Of a stretch of 64,000 nt of DNA, positions 13,085 to 22,011 are shown one piece after another. Below the pieces are notes generated by a model. It did no database searches. It worked only from the letters and a program-made list of their open reading frames with translations, and had not been told where the DNA came from. Position 1 is the stretch's first letter, and each line of letters begins with the position of its first letter. The DNA is from Solen grandis. Taxonomy: Eukaryota > Mollusca > Bivalvia > Adapedonta > Solenidae. Position numbers and translations under genes: made by a program. The stretch is from NCBI GenBank assembly GCA_021229015.1, contig CM037792.1, forward strand, positions 2,216,070-2,280,069. Direction: 5' to 3'.

Positions 13085-13200
13085 CTGGCCCTAACCCTAA
13101 CCCTAACCCTAACCCTAACCCTAACCCTAACCCTAACCCTAACCCTAACCCTAACCCTAACCCTAACCCTAACCCTAACCCTAACCCTAACCCTAACCCT
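13085..13200. repeat. Interstitial telomeric array (CCCTAA)n
   Basis: About 19 uninterrupted copies of CCCTAA on the plus strand. TTAGGG is the standard metazoan telomere repeat, also used by molluscs. It reads as the left end of a chromosome would, and it marks the boundary between the satellites and the gene cassette. Confidence 0.95.
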
Positions 13201-13810
13201 CCCACCGAGGGGGTAAGGGTGAGTAAGGGGTTAGAAGTAAGCTTCAACAGTAGGGTTAGCTCCTTTGCAAGGAAGGGTTAGGTCAGGGTTAGGTCAGGGT
13301 TAGGTCCTAAAAACACTTTTCAGGGTAGGGTTAGGTCAGGGTTAGGTCAGGGTTAGGTCGGGGTTAGGTCCCACCGAGGGGGTAAGGGTGAGTAAGGGGT
13401 TAGAAGTAAGCTTCAACAGTAGGGTTAGCTCCTTTGCAAGGAAGGGTTAGGTCAGGGTTAGGTCAGGGTTAGGTCCTAAAAACACTTTTCAGGGTAGGGT
13501 TAGGTCAGGGTTAGGTCAGGGTTAGGTCGGGGTTAGGTCCCACCGAGGGGGTAAGGGTGAGTAAGGGGTTAGAAGTAAGCTTCAACAGTAGGGTTAGCTC
13601 CTTTGAAAGGAAGGGTTAGGTCAGGGTTAGGTCAGGGTTAGGTCCTAAAAACACTTTTCAGGGTAGGGTTAGGTCAGGGTTAGGTCAGGGTTAGGTCGGG
13701 GTTAGGTCCCACCGAGGGGGTAAGGGTGAGTAAGGGGTTAGAAGTAAGCTTCAACAGTTTGTGGGTTGGCTCCTTTGCAAAGAAGGGCTAGGTCAACATT
13801 ACCTCCTTAA
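13201..13810. repeat. 169-bp telomere-like satellite (TTAGGTC variant)
   Basis: The string CCCACCGAGGGGG starts at 13201, 13370, 13539 and 13708, a period of 169 bp. Each unit holds several GGGTTAGGTCA variants of the telomere repeat in G-strand orientation, plus fixed phrases GTAAGCTTCAACAGT, CTCCTTTGCAAGGAAGG and AAAAACACTTTTCAGGG. Orientation of the telomeric motif flips relative to the preceding CCCTAA array. Confidence 0.93.
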
Positions 13811-13813
13811 CAC

Positions 13814-13827
13814 TTTTGGCGGGAAAA
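13814..13827 (+). promoter_or_regulatory. E2F-like site upstream of gene 1
   Basis: TTTTGGCGGGAAAA matches the E2F consensus TTTSSCGC/TTTGGCGGGAAA. It lies 172 bp before the gene 1 ATG. The second cassette copy has TTTTGCGGAAAA at 23786-23797, which breaks the site, but that stretch is error-prone. E2F control would imply S-phase expression; this is inference from the motif alone. Confidence 0.4.
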
Positions 13828-13998
13828 TATTCAACGATATGGTTGTTTGGCACATCCCATTTTTGAAGGGGTGATGGCTTATTACAATGCTACACGACTT
13901 CTGCTTGGTTGCTGCGATCACGCGACACATTAGTACATGCTGAACCGCAGTCTGTTCAGTGATTTCTTTGTGTACAGACGTATATTTTAGACATCACG

Positions 13999-15885
13999 AT
14001 GAGTCTGGCAGAGGATGATACTTTTGCTAAGGCGGTGTTAGATCAGACATCAAAGATAGTAGAGCAGGCTGTTCTTTCTATTAGAGCGGATTTTAGACAG
14101 GAGAAGAACAAACGTGTACAGCTTGAACACGAGCTAGCGGATGTTAAACAACGCAACGACGAACTTGCGGAAAGAGTTGAAACTTTAGAAATGCAGCTCG
14201 CTTCTCCGCCCACGTGTAATTGTAATGTGACGGATAAGCTCACAAAAGCCTTCAGTGCGGCCATTACCAGCGTCAACCTAGACGACCTTTCCGGCCAGCC
14301 ACGGCTGACAGATATGGGGAACATCACTCCATTCACGCCATTGACAGCGTGTACGTTGGACACAACGCAGAATATGCCAGGTGCTATCAGTACCACTCCA
14401 CGTCCACCATTAAAACTTAAATGGGCACGAAAGAGGAAGTTGACCTCCACCGCTACATCACCTGGGTGAGTACCATACTTTTTCATACTGTATTAAAGGC
14501 ACTTTTCCAGTGGTAACGTGATGAATTACACAGAGGTCCGCGGTTCGAACCACAAAGCTCGGATATTTCACAAATACAGTCCAACTTGTCTTAAGCAGCC
14601 ACCTAAGGGACGACCCTAGATTGGCTGCTTAAGACAAGTTGGCTGCTTAAGACAAAATATGACTTCAGCCATATTTTAGGCACACCTATATAATGTATAT
14701 GTACTTATATGTACTTACGTATGTGTGCATGTTTGTTATTGTCTTTATTTATTTATGATGTCTTCTGTATGTGTGTATGTTTGTTGAGTTATTTTTTTTA
14801 TTATAATTAATACCACTCTTTCTTTCTCTCTTGTCTATTTTCCTTCCCTCTTCCTCTCCTCTCTCTATTTTCTCTGATCACACCATTATCTTTTTTCTTT
14901 CTTTCTCTCATCCTGTCCTCTCATCTTTCAAACAATAGAAAAAGAACATAAGTAAAGTTCATTTTTAATGAAATAAATTTATAGATGGGCATAAAACAAC
15001 GATATATACGATTCTTGAACTTTTCCCAGCATCCAGAAGCTCTTCACTACTTTCATTCGCTCTTCTAAAGTTAGGCATTTTCGTTTCGAAATCGTGGCAT
15101 ACACAGTCATAATGAGGAATTGTTCTAGAAATTCCATTTTATACCGCCAATGATTTATTGTTTTTAACATTATTTTTTGTTAAATTTCTATAATTATTCG
15201 ACTTCAATTATTCAATCTTTATACTCACAAAGATGAAACATGTCCGAATTTAATTATTCAAACTCAAAACACAAACAGTTTCGGCGATCTTCAATGGAGC
15301 GTACGCAAATCGAGTCAGCTTTCTGTTTACTGATTGTACTTTCTTAATAGACTCCACCCGCACTAATAAAAAAGTGTACGTTAACTGCTCGCCGTTATAT
15401 GACTGAAATACTGTTAAAATGCTCTTAAACCCAACAAAACAAACAAACAAACATACTTAATATATACTTAAATATATTTCAGCTTGGCTAACACCCTGGA
15501 GGATCTGGAGCCGGATATAAGACATGCCATAACACCGTTCTTTAATCCAAACCCTAGGGCCTCTTCCGATTTGTTGAACAACATACAGCGTGCTTTTGTT
15601 AAATACTCCACTAAAAGGGCAACAACAACGGGGGAGTCCATTTCGGTTGCACTGGCGCATCAGATTATAAGGGAGGGAGTGCAGCATTCAATTTGGTCCG
15701 AAGACTTCCAACCGGGTGACACGGAAAGCTTTGAAAAATACCTCCTTAACAGGTTTAAAAATGAAAAAAAAACAATACAACGCGCAGAATTGTTGGCAAA
15801 CCAACGGAAAAACTATAGTGAATTTTTGAGTGAACAGGCAGAGGGAGGGGAAGACACTGGGAAACCGGAAGAAGGGGAGAACTGA
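13999..15885 (+). CDS. Cassette gene 1: coiled-coil protein of unknown function, two exons
   Basis: Exon 1 is 13999-14465 and exon 2 is 15483-15885, joined by a GT-AG intron (donor GGGTGAGT, acceptor ATATTTCAG). The phase-2 junction restores one frame of 289 aa. The ATG follows TTTTAGACATCACG. Residues about 25-65 (QEKNKRVQLEHELADVKQ and following) predict a coiled coil. A basic patch KWARKRKL near residue 145 could be a nuclear signal. Exon 2 holds a helical segment (LAHQIIREGVQHSIWSEDF) and an acidic C-terminus. I do not recognise the family. It converges with gene 2 on the opposite strand. The intron carries a 20-bp inverted repeat and a SINE tail, both copied faithfully in the second cassette. 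A normal codon structure and clean splice sites argue that it is a real gene. Confidence 0.75.
14581..14642. repeat. Perfect 20-bp inverted repeat in the gene 1 intron
   Basis: Arms 14581-14600 and 14623-14642 are exact reverse complements with a 22-bp loop. A third partial arm (GGCTGCTTAAGACAA) follows directly. This resembles the end of a dispersed bivalve repeat seen elsewhere with the phrase GGCCGCTTAAGACA; that recall is unverified. Confidence 0.85.
14650..15390. other. Rest of the gene 1 intron, AT-rich with a pyrimidine tract
   Basis: Contains a TTTCTTTCTCTC-like pyrimidine-rich stretch at about 14815-14925. No exon or gene is evident on either strand. Confidence 0.5.
15391..15456 (+). 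mobile_element. Fragment of a SINE 3' tail
   Basis: The phrase TATATGACTGAAATACTGT followed by a run ending in (AAAC)n matches the tail of the tRNA-derived SINE at 56137-56395 in this window. Only the 3' end is present. It lies shortly before the gene 1 exon 2 acceptor. Confidence 0.6.
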
Positions 15886-15930
15886 TTCGGATTTAGTTAT
15901 ATGTGATTTATATATGTAAATATCTGTGAC

Positions 15931-16316
15931 TTTGATTCTACTTGATTTAGTTTGTGTTCCAATCGACAATCATTGTATAAGCATTCCTGTGATAGCCATC
16001 AAACAGAAAAAGGACTGGGCGTGTAAATAATAAGCAATTCTGTGATATAAATTCAAACCAGTGATTTATTAGTGATTACGTTCAGACATAAATCTATTTA
16101 ATCATTTTCAATCTTTTCCTCATGACTTTGATTCTACTTGATTCAGTTTGTGTTCTAATTAACAATCATTGTATAAGCATTCCTGTGATAGCCAACATAC
16201 AGAAAAAAGACTGGGCATGTATATAATAAGCGATTCTGTGATATAAATTCAAACTAGTGATTTCTCAGTGATTACGTCCAGACATAAATCAATTGTTAAT
16301 CATTTCAAATGTTTTT
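15931..16316. repeat. Two-copy 196-bp tandem duplication downstream of gene 1
   Basis: TTTGATTCTACTTGATT starts at 15931 and 16127. Both units contain AACAATCATTGTATAAGCAT and GTGATATAAATTCAAAC with moderate divergence. Same arrangement at +9970 in copy B. Confidence 0.85.
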
Positions 16317-16413
16317 CCTCCACCTGTCTGACGGGGTCAGCGTCCCGTGGAGGTGAACATTAATTGCAGCGTGGCCTATTGCCTTTGCTACAATTAATGG
16401 CCAACGGTCAGAC
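16317..16413. other. Compact nested inverted-repeat element between genes 1 and 2
   Basis: Three perfect pairs occur in 97 bp: CCTCCAC (16317) with GTGGAGG (16347), CATTAATTG (16358) with CAATTAATG (16391), and GTCTGAC (16326) with GTCAGAC (16407). An ACGGG/CCCGT pair sits inside the first. The first and third pairs are mutually exclusive, so two alternative folds exist. An AATAAA follows at about 16415 on the plus strand, so it could lie in the gene 1 3' UTR or be a small mobile element. Confidence 0.6.
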
Positions 16414-16530
16414 AAATAAAATAAGCCGGAATTTCAGATAATGTAAAAATTGGTCATTTTCGGTGAAGAAATGTGATAAAACGCTTTAGAATATATTATT
16501 AAAACACACACGATCCTTTAGAACTATTTT

Positions 16531-16655
16531 TCTGAGTGTCCTTGAGGTCAGAGGCTCGAACAAACTAACTTTATCTGAGTGTCCTTGAGGTCAGAGGCTC
16601 GCACAAACTAATTTTATCTGAGTGTTCATGAGTTCAGAGGCTCAAACAGAAAACC
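16531..16655. repeat. 43-bp tandem repeat, three copies
   Basis: TCTGAGTGTCCTTGAGG and close variants begin at 16531, 16574 and 16617. It lies just beyond the gene 2 stop codon (gene 2 is on the minus strand). Confidence 0.85.
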
Positions 16656-16778
16656 AATAGAATCACTTCTGCACTTATATAATTTCGCACAGCACTTTAT
16701 AATATCCGCAGATATAAATTTAACACTATTCCATATCTTTCGCTACAGATGGAAATTTTCAAGGAAATGTTGGACAAT

Positions 16779-19565
16779 TCATCTTTTTACTCTTGACAAT
16801 TTATGCTGGAAAGATTTATATGTTCTAAACGACACGCCGTTATTCATACATTTCTGCTTAAAGCATTCATACAAGGAACTCACCGGGACATCTTTGCCTT
16901 TCTCAGATACTACTTCATGTACAAGTTCTAACTCTTGAGCTGTCCAACGCGAGTAACATTTCACATTGACTGGCAAACATGTGGGGGCTCGTAAGGAAAT
17001 GTCCTGATTTTCTACAACAACCTCCTCATCTGGGATTTGATTACTGCATAGTTCAGACTCTACATCCCCAATTTCAACACATTCTTCACGTTCTTCACAT
17101 GGTTTACATGAACTTTTGCTTTGCCGTTCCTTGACCTTGAAAGGAATACTATGGTGTAACCTGAATAACTTATATTTGTTCATGTTAGACAATAGAAATT
17201 TGGAAATTATCTCAAGATCTTGAAGGCGATACTGATTCAATGGCATTCCCCTCATCAACTGCTCAATACCCTCATAACAAACATACCAGCCGTTCATAAG
17301 CAGGGCAACACATGAAATGAAAGCTAACTCTCTTACCAGAGCTTCATCACTCAACTTCTCGCGCGACATCTTTCTACAACATTCTTTTATCCAGGGCAGA
17401 TTTCTATCCTCTAATTTCTGAAATTTGCTAGCGAAAACAATACGTCGTTTCTCCAGCTCAGCCACAACGAGCATTGACATCACTTCCGAACACGAACGAT
17501 ACCCCGACCCGCTTTCTTCTCTTCCAACAATTTTCCAAACTCCACGCTGAGAGGACCAGTTCAAAATGGAGTTACGGTGACTATCAGATGTCTGCACAGC
17601 AGGAAAATGATATAGCCCTAGTTCTACTAAGCCGTCTTTTAGCACCTGTTGTATGTCAACCTTTGACTTCTCTAGTAGATGATAAATACTACCATAAGCC
17701 ATGGAAAGAGGCAATCTCCTTTTACCACTGAGAATAAACGCAAGCTGATTCACTGTAACAGCACCAGTCACTTTCACTTTAGTTACCTTTGCACTAAAGA
17801 GCTCTTGTTTAAACTCTTCAAATCGGATGCACACACCCAATTTTCCAATTTCGAAAAGGTCCTCTATCAAAGTAGTCAACAGCCTCCTTCCCAGAACAAA
17901 AGAACTACTCTGCATGATGTCATGTATTCCAGCCGATCTTCTTATCTTTTGCACCATTGCTTCAGATGATGTCCAAATACTACATGGTGGCAGGCTGTCT
18001 TCGTTGCTCATACAAGCTGTCCATCTGTCAAGTGCTAGAAAACCTAAATCATCTGTTCGACTGCGACTGACTGTAAGCTGCCCTGGTCCCAAATTCACGG
18101 ACAAAGCCTTACTTCGAAAGCATAGCGGTTGGCCCCATAACATTTTCTCCACTGCAAGCTCCAGCTGAAAAGCTTGCCATGTTGCTCCTACATTGCCTGT
18201 GCACGAGAATTGTTTCAGAAGTATACTCATTTCGCTCACTAAAGACAGCCCTACTCCCTTCACGCAGTCCATCATTCCTACAGGAAATGGCACCAACAAC
18301 GGCCTTCTCTTTAACATTTCTATTAACTGATCTATGTTTAAACAGTCACTTGCCATCACAATATCTTTTACCTCTGTCAGTTCTACTACACATTCCAGTC
18401 TGCATGTACTTCTTCTCATCAACTGAAAATTTGCCTTCATACTTGAAATATAATTGGCAGCGTCTTTCTTAAATCCTGCAGATGTCAACTTATGAAAAAC
18501 CAGTCCGCCTGCAATCGTGCCAGATACTGGATGAAATCGCGTTCTAGGCCTACGATGAGCAATGTCAGCATACAACTGTATGAATAGAAGCTTATCCGAA
18601 GGAACACATATCTTCCGAAGATCACTTAAAATATCTATTGCTCTTCCATCTAGATTGCTTTGGTAGTTCGCACAATCGGAAAAAGACGCACACGTGGTCA
18701 ATACACCCCTTTCACCTACAACAGACTGTATTCCATTCCTTGACCAAGACAAGTCCATCTCTTCAGACGATATATCAATGGCACAATGTACTGTACAACG
18801 GCTTATTTCACTTCGCTTAAACAATTCCAAAGATACACCTTCACTCATTTTCTCACCAAAACGAAAACAAAACAGCACTACTTGAAAATTGTCATCAATT
18901 TCACATCCGTCAATACTCCTTTGAAGTGCACTTAGGATTAATTTACGGTCATCAGGCAACACAAACATCTTCCCTACGTCATTTATATCATTCTTCATTA
19001 ACGTTCTCGATGCCGTTCCACTGACGCAAAACTCATTCAACTTTCTCTCAAACCTTCGTTTTATCTGCTGGAAATACCCGAAACACAAGCTTTTCAGAGT
19101 CTCATTTCCCATTTCATGACCTCGTTTTCCTTGTGATGGTACAATTCCGAGCCAACATTCCCAACCTTGCTCGTAAAACAGCTGAAATCCCACACTATTT
19201 CGAAAGTTGGCCAGTTGAGCTCTCGAAAACAATGATAAATTCATGTGCTTCTTCAGCATCGAATATATACCTCTTACACTAATAACACCTTTAGGCAATA
19301 CCGTTAAATGTCGAACCGGTATGTCAACCCCGTTCAAAGATCTCAATTCCACCACACATCCATCCACATCGCTTAAATAGTTCAGAAAAACATCCTGCTC
19401 TACTCTGTCAGCAGTAACGCTTCGTGCATAAATTAGTTCATCTCTATTTAGGAAGGATTTAATATTATTATATTTGTTATATACTTTCTGGAAATGTTCA
19501 TTCTCTTCCATTACGTCAAACAGACCCTCAATTTCGTCTTCTTCCTCTTCATACTGAGCCGCCAT
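16779..19565 (-). CDS. Cassette gene 2: 928-aa protein with C-terminal Myb/SANT-like segment
   Basis: A single long exon of 928 codons. The ATG at 19565 (ATGGCGGCT) directly follows a good splice acceptor, TGTCTTGCAG, so an upstream non-coding or short coding exon is likely. The N-terminus is acidic (EEEEDEIEG). The central 750 residues are globular with many Cys and Leu; I found no signal peptide, membrane span or known catalytic motif. Residues about 780-850 form a charged, Cys-containing linker (SSCKPCEEREEC). The last 60 residues have Trp-anchored helices, RWTAQELELVHEVV then SFRTYKSFQHKLSRVK, resembling a Myb/SANT fold. A similar segment ends the recombinase pseudogene at the left edge. 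Such domains bind DNA, including telomeric DNA in TRF proteins, so telomere binding is a testable guess only. Gene 1 converges on it; gene 3 lies upstream on the same strand. The family is not recognised. Confidence 0.78.
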   Translation of the reverse strand: MAAQYEEEEDEIEGLFDVMEENEHFQKVYNKYNNIKSFLNRDELIYARSVTADRVEQDVFLNYLSDVDGCVVELRSLNGVDIPVRHLTVLPKGVISVRGIYSMLKKHMNLSLFSRAQLANFRNSVGFQLFYEQGWECWLGIVPSQGKRGHEMGNETLKSLCFGYFQQIKRRFERKLNEFCVSGTASRTLMKNDINDVGKMFVLPDDRKLILSALQRSIDGCEIDDNFQVVLFCFRFGEKMSEGVSLELFKRSEISRCTVHCAIDISSEEMDLSWSRNGIQSVVGERGVLTTCASFSDCANYQSNLDGRAIDILSDLRKICVPSDKLLFIQLYADIAHRRPRTRFHPVSGTIAGGLVFHKLTSAGFKKDAANYISSMKANFQLMRRSTCRLECVVELTEVKDIVMASDCLNIDQLIEMLKRRPLLVPFPVGMMDCVKGVGLSLVSEMSILLKQFSCTGNVGATWQAFQLELAVEKMLWGQPLCFRSKALSVNLGPGQLTVSRSRTDDLGFLALDRWTACMSNEDSLPPCSIWTSSEAMVQKIRRSAGIHDIMQSSSFVLGRRLLTTLIEDLFEIGKLGVCIRFEEFKQELFSAKVTKVKVTGAVTVNQLAFILSGKRRLPLSMAYGSIYHLLEKSKVDIQQVLKDGLVELGLYHFPAVQTSDSHRNSILNWSSQRGVWKIVGREESGSGYRSCSEVMSMLVVAELEKRRIVFASKFQKLEDRNLPWIKECCRKMSREKLSDEALVRELAFISCVALLMNGWYVCYEGIEQLMRGMPLNQYRLQDLEIISKFLLSNMNKYKLFRLHHSIPFKVKERQSKSSCKPCEEREECVEIGDVESELCSNQIPDEEVVVENQDISLRAPTCLPVNVKCYSRWTAQELELVHEVVSEKGKDVPVSSLYECFKQKCMNNGVSFRTYKSFQHKLSRVKR

Positions 19566-19604
19566 CTGCAAGACATGAAAATAAGCTGTAATAATGCATT
19601 TCTA

Positions 19605-19975
19605 CACTTTTCAGGGTAGGGTTAGGTCAGGGTTAGGTAAGAGTTTGGTCCCACCTCACCCAAACCCCAGGGGTTATGTACAGTAAGGAGTTAGGAGTAA
19701 GCTTCAACATGTAAGCTCCTTTGCAAAGACGGTTTTGCAGGGTTAGGTCAGGGTTAGGTCCCACCGAAGGGGTTAGGGTGAGTAAGGGGTTAGAAGTAAG
19801 CTTCAACAGTAGGGTTAGCTCCTTTGCAAAGAAGGGTTAGGTCAGGGTTAGGTCCTAAAAACACTTTTCAGGGTAGGGTTAGGTCAGGGTAAGGTCAGGG
19901 TTAGGTCCCACCGAAGGGGTAAGGGTGAGTAAGGGGTTAGAAGTAAGCTTAGCTCGGGGTTAGGATACGTAAGCA
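19605..19975. repeat. Telomere-like TTAGGTC satellite between gene 2 and the control-like block
   Basis: About two diverged units of the 169-bp satellite, with CCCACCGAAGGGG replacing CCCACCGAGGGGG. This places telomere-like sequence immediately 5' of gene 2. Confidence 0.88.
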
Positions 19976-20793
19976 ATGTTACTATAAATAGATTCCTTTG
20001 TTCTCTTTCGCGCCTTTTTTCGATACTAAAAATAGATTCCTTTGTTTTGTTTCGCCCTCATTTTTAAACTATAAGTCTATGTTTGACGTCACAGCAATGC
20101 TATATTCAATTGCACTATGCATTATATATCAAAGTTTTCAACGCTAAAATTTTTCATTTTTATCATTTATCATCATCATCATCATCCTCATCATCATCTT
20201 CAACAGCTGAGAAACACTTTGATCATCAATCATCATCAGCATCAACATCATCATCAAAACAAAGATGGCGGTATTCAAAGCTTTCCCGTTTCATTTTATA
20301 CAATAATGACCGGGGATTTCGTTTTGAAAAATTATTCATTCAATTAGTCAATCATCAATCATCATCAGCATCATAATTATCATCAGCATCATCATCATGA
20401 ATATCACCATTTCTATAATATTTTCTATAAATATTGAAAACAAGAATGAACGATATATATTCCGCCATTTTGTAATTTATTTATCAACTAAAAAATAACA
20501 ATTGTACATACCATTTTTTCTCCAAATAATTTTTATTTAATATCCGATATATATATACACAAATCCTATTTCAAATCCACTACAATTGTCCATATATATT
20601 ACACTAAACAAAAAGGAATATCCGTAACAACAATTCTGCACAACTGTCTTCTTCAGTGCCCACAATTCAAATGCCGCTCTCTGCACACGGCACAACAAAG
20701 TAAGCGGGCAACTAAATTTAAAAACACGTGACTATCAGCCAATCAGATAACAGTCCCATCTAGTATCCCATCTACAGTGTCCCATCTCGTCAA
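19976..20793. promoter_or_regulatory. Block C, copy 1: AT-rich control-like block with CRE, E-box and CCAAT motifs
   Basis: Present three times in the window (also 22012 and 30190). Contains TATAAATA near 19985, a palindromic CRE TGACGTCA at 20084-20091, a TCATCA microsatellite at about 20165-20260, an E-box CACGTG at 20725-20730 and a CCAAT box at 20739-20743. Reading frames here are low-complexity Ser/His runs and are not credible. A promoter role is inferred from motif clustering and position upstream of gene 2. Confidence 0.4.
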
Positions 20794-20856
20794 AATGCCT
20801 AAACCCCTAACCCTAACCCCTAACCCTAACACTAACCCTAACCATAGAAGTATAAT
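20794..20856. repeat. Short degenerate CCCTAA array
   Basis: Several CCCTAA, CCCCTAA and CACTAA units on the plus strand directly after block C. The same junction (AAAATGCCTA then telomeric units) is seen after every copy of block C. Confidence 0.85.
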
Positions 20857-20894
20857 ATACATTACCTAACGTTTACAACCAGGCCCTGGCGTAG

Positions 20895-21368
20895 CTATTC
20901 GGAGTCACTTCTATCTAATATAGTTTGAAGATTCTTATCTATTTCGTCCACTGCAGTCTCCAAATCATATACCATATGCAGATACCCCGCAACTCGGTCC
21001 TCTTCTCTTCCCAATTTAATATCGGCGATCTTTTCAAATAAATATGCCTTCAAGTCACAGTGAGACTCGCAGCCAATGTCGTTTATTTCGTTAGGAGAGG
21101 GGTCCTTCTCTATGTCTGAATCACTTTGCGCACACACTGAATAATGATACTCTGGGGTAGGTATAGGTTCATCAGTATCAAGTTCAAAGATCTCGCGAAT
21201 GGATATTTCGATATCGTCCTTCTCCTCATCTATTTCAGCAACTCGATTTTGAGGGGGTGACATGTGTCCTCTCTGGAACATTGCTTCAGTCGATATGGCT
21301 TCAATCACAGAGCCATCGACAATGTCCAACAGCAATTCCATGCAAATGTGATACGCTGTGCACATGAC
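20895..21368 (-). CDS. Cassette gene 3: acidic 156-aa protein (probably the last exon of a longer gene)
   Basis: The exon probably begins at 21368, after a textbook acceptor of eight T followed by AG, and the first ATG comes one codon later at 21365. The product is strongly acidic, with clusters EIDEEKDDIEIS and SDSDIEKD. Its C-terminal 45 residues (LKAYLFEKIADIKLGREEDR onward) look helical, with possible coiled coil. There is no signal peptide or membrane span. The family is not recognised. It reads toward gene 2 on the same strand. A plausible donor (TTAG/GTAATG) follows the stop, so gene 3 and gene 2 could share a transcript; that is inference. The second cassette has the same sequence up to the gap. 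Confidence 0.6.
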   Translation of the reverse strand, partial: VMCTAYHICMELLLDIVDGSVIEAISTEAMFQRGHMSPPQNRVAEIDEEKDDIEISIREIFELDTDEPIPTPEYHYSVCAQSDSDIEKDPSPNEINDIGCESHCDLKAYLFEKIADIKLGREEDRVAGYLHMVYDLETAVDEIDKNLQTILDRSDSE

Positions 21369-21439
21369 CTAAAAAAAAGGATCAGTTTAAAAAATCAAAT
21401 TCCATAAAAGATAGATAAGGTCACTGTCAAAACGTTTTC

Positions 21440-22010
21440 CGATGGTAGGGTTAGGGTTAGGGTTAGGTCCTAAAAACACTTTTCAGGGTAGGGTTAGGTC
21501 AGGGTTAGGTCAGGGTTAGGTCTCACCGAAGGGGTTAGGGTGAGAAAGGGGTTAGAAGTAAGCTTCAACAGTTTGTGGGTCAGGGTTAGGTCAGGGTTAG
21601 GTCAGTGTTAGGTCCTAAAAACACTTTTCAGGGTAGGGTTAGGTCAGGGTTAGGTCCCACCGAAGGGGTTAGGGTGAGTAAGGGGTTAGAAGTAAGCTTC
21701 AACAGTTTGTGGGTTAGCTCCTTTGCAAAGAAGGGTTAGGTCAGGGTTAGGTCCTAAAAACACTTTTCAGGGTAGGGTTAGGTCAGGGTTAGGTCAGGGT
21801 TAGGTCCCACCGAAGGGGTAAGGGTGAGTAAGGGGTTAGAAGTAAGCTTCAACAGTAGGGTTATCTCCTTTGCAAGGAAGGGTTAGGTCAGGGTTAGGTC
21901 CAAAAAACACTTTTCAGGGTAGGGTTAGGTAAGGGATAGGTCTGGGTTAGGTCCCACCGAAGGGGTAAGGGTGAGTAAGGGGTTAGAAGTAAGCTTAGCT
22001 CGGGGTTAGG
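21440..22010. repeat. TTAGGG/TTAGGTC satellite upstream of gene 3
   Basis: Opens with three perfect TTAGGG units, then about three 169-bp-type satellite units with CCCACCGAAGGGG. Same orientation as the other satellite blocks. Confidence 0.9.
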
Positions 22011-22011
22011 A

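Larger units (their letters stand above)
13825..19738. repeat. Segmental duplication, copy A (partner 23795-29708)
   Basis: Every stretch compared between these intervals matched at a constant offset of 9970 bp, including introns and non-coding spacers. Identity breaks at the left in the telomere-like satellite and at the right after GGTTTTGC. It carries genes 1 and 2. Confidence 0.95.

Noticed and set aside
13085..13200. Chromosome end-to-end fusion point
   Set aside because: Orientation is CCCTAA then TTAGGG, the reverse of a head-to-head fusion, and the second part is a distinct 169-bp satellite.
13013..13247. Reading frames of repeated Leu-Thr or Gly-Leu through the telomeric array
   Set aside because: They are translations of CCCTAA and TTAGGG repeats with no independent evidence of coding.
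14510..14560. Possible tRNA (B-box-like GGTTCGAACC)
   Set aside because: No matching A-box at the right distance and no cloverleaf.
17474..18885. Plus-strand frames of 60-113 codons opposite gene 2 (also 27444-28855)
   Set aside because: They are antisense to a 928-codon frame and show no domain or start context.
20083..20376. Ser-rich and His-rich frames in block C (also near 22044 and 30307)
   Set aside because: They come from the TCATCA microsatellite; length varies between copies with microsatellite size.
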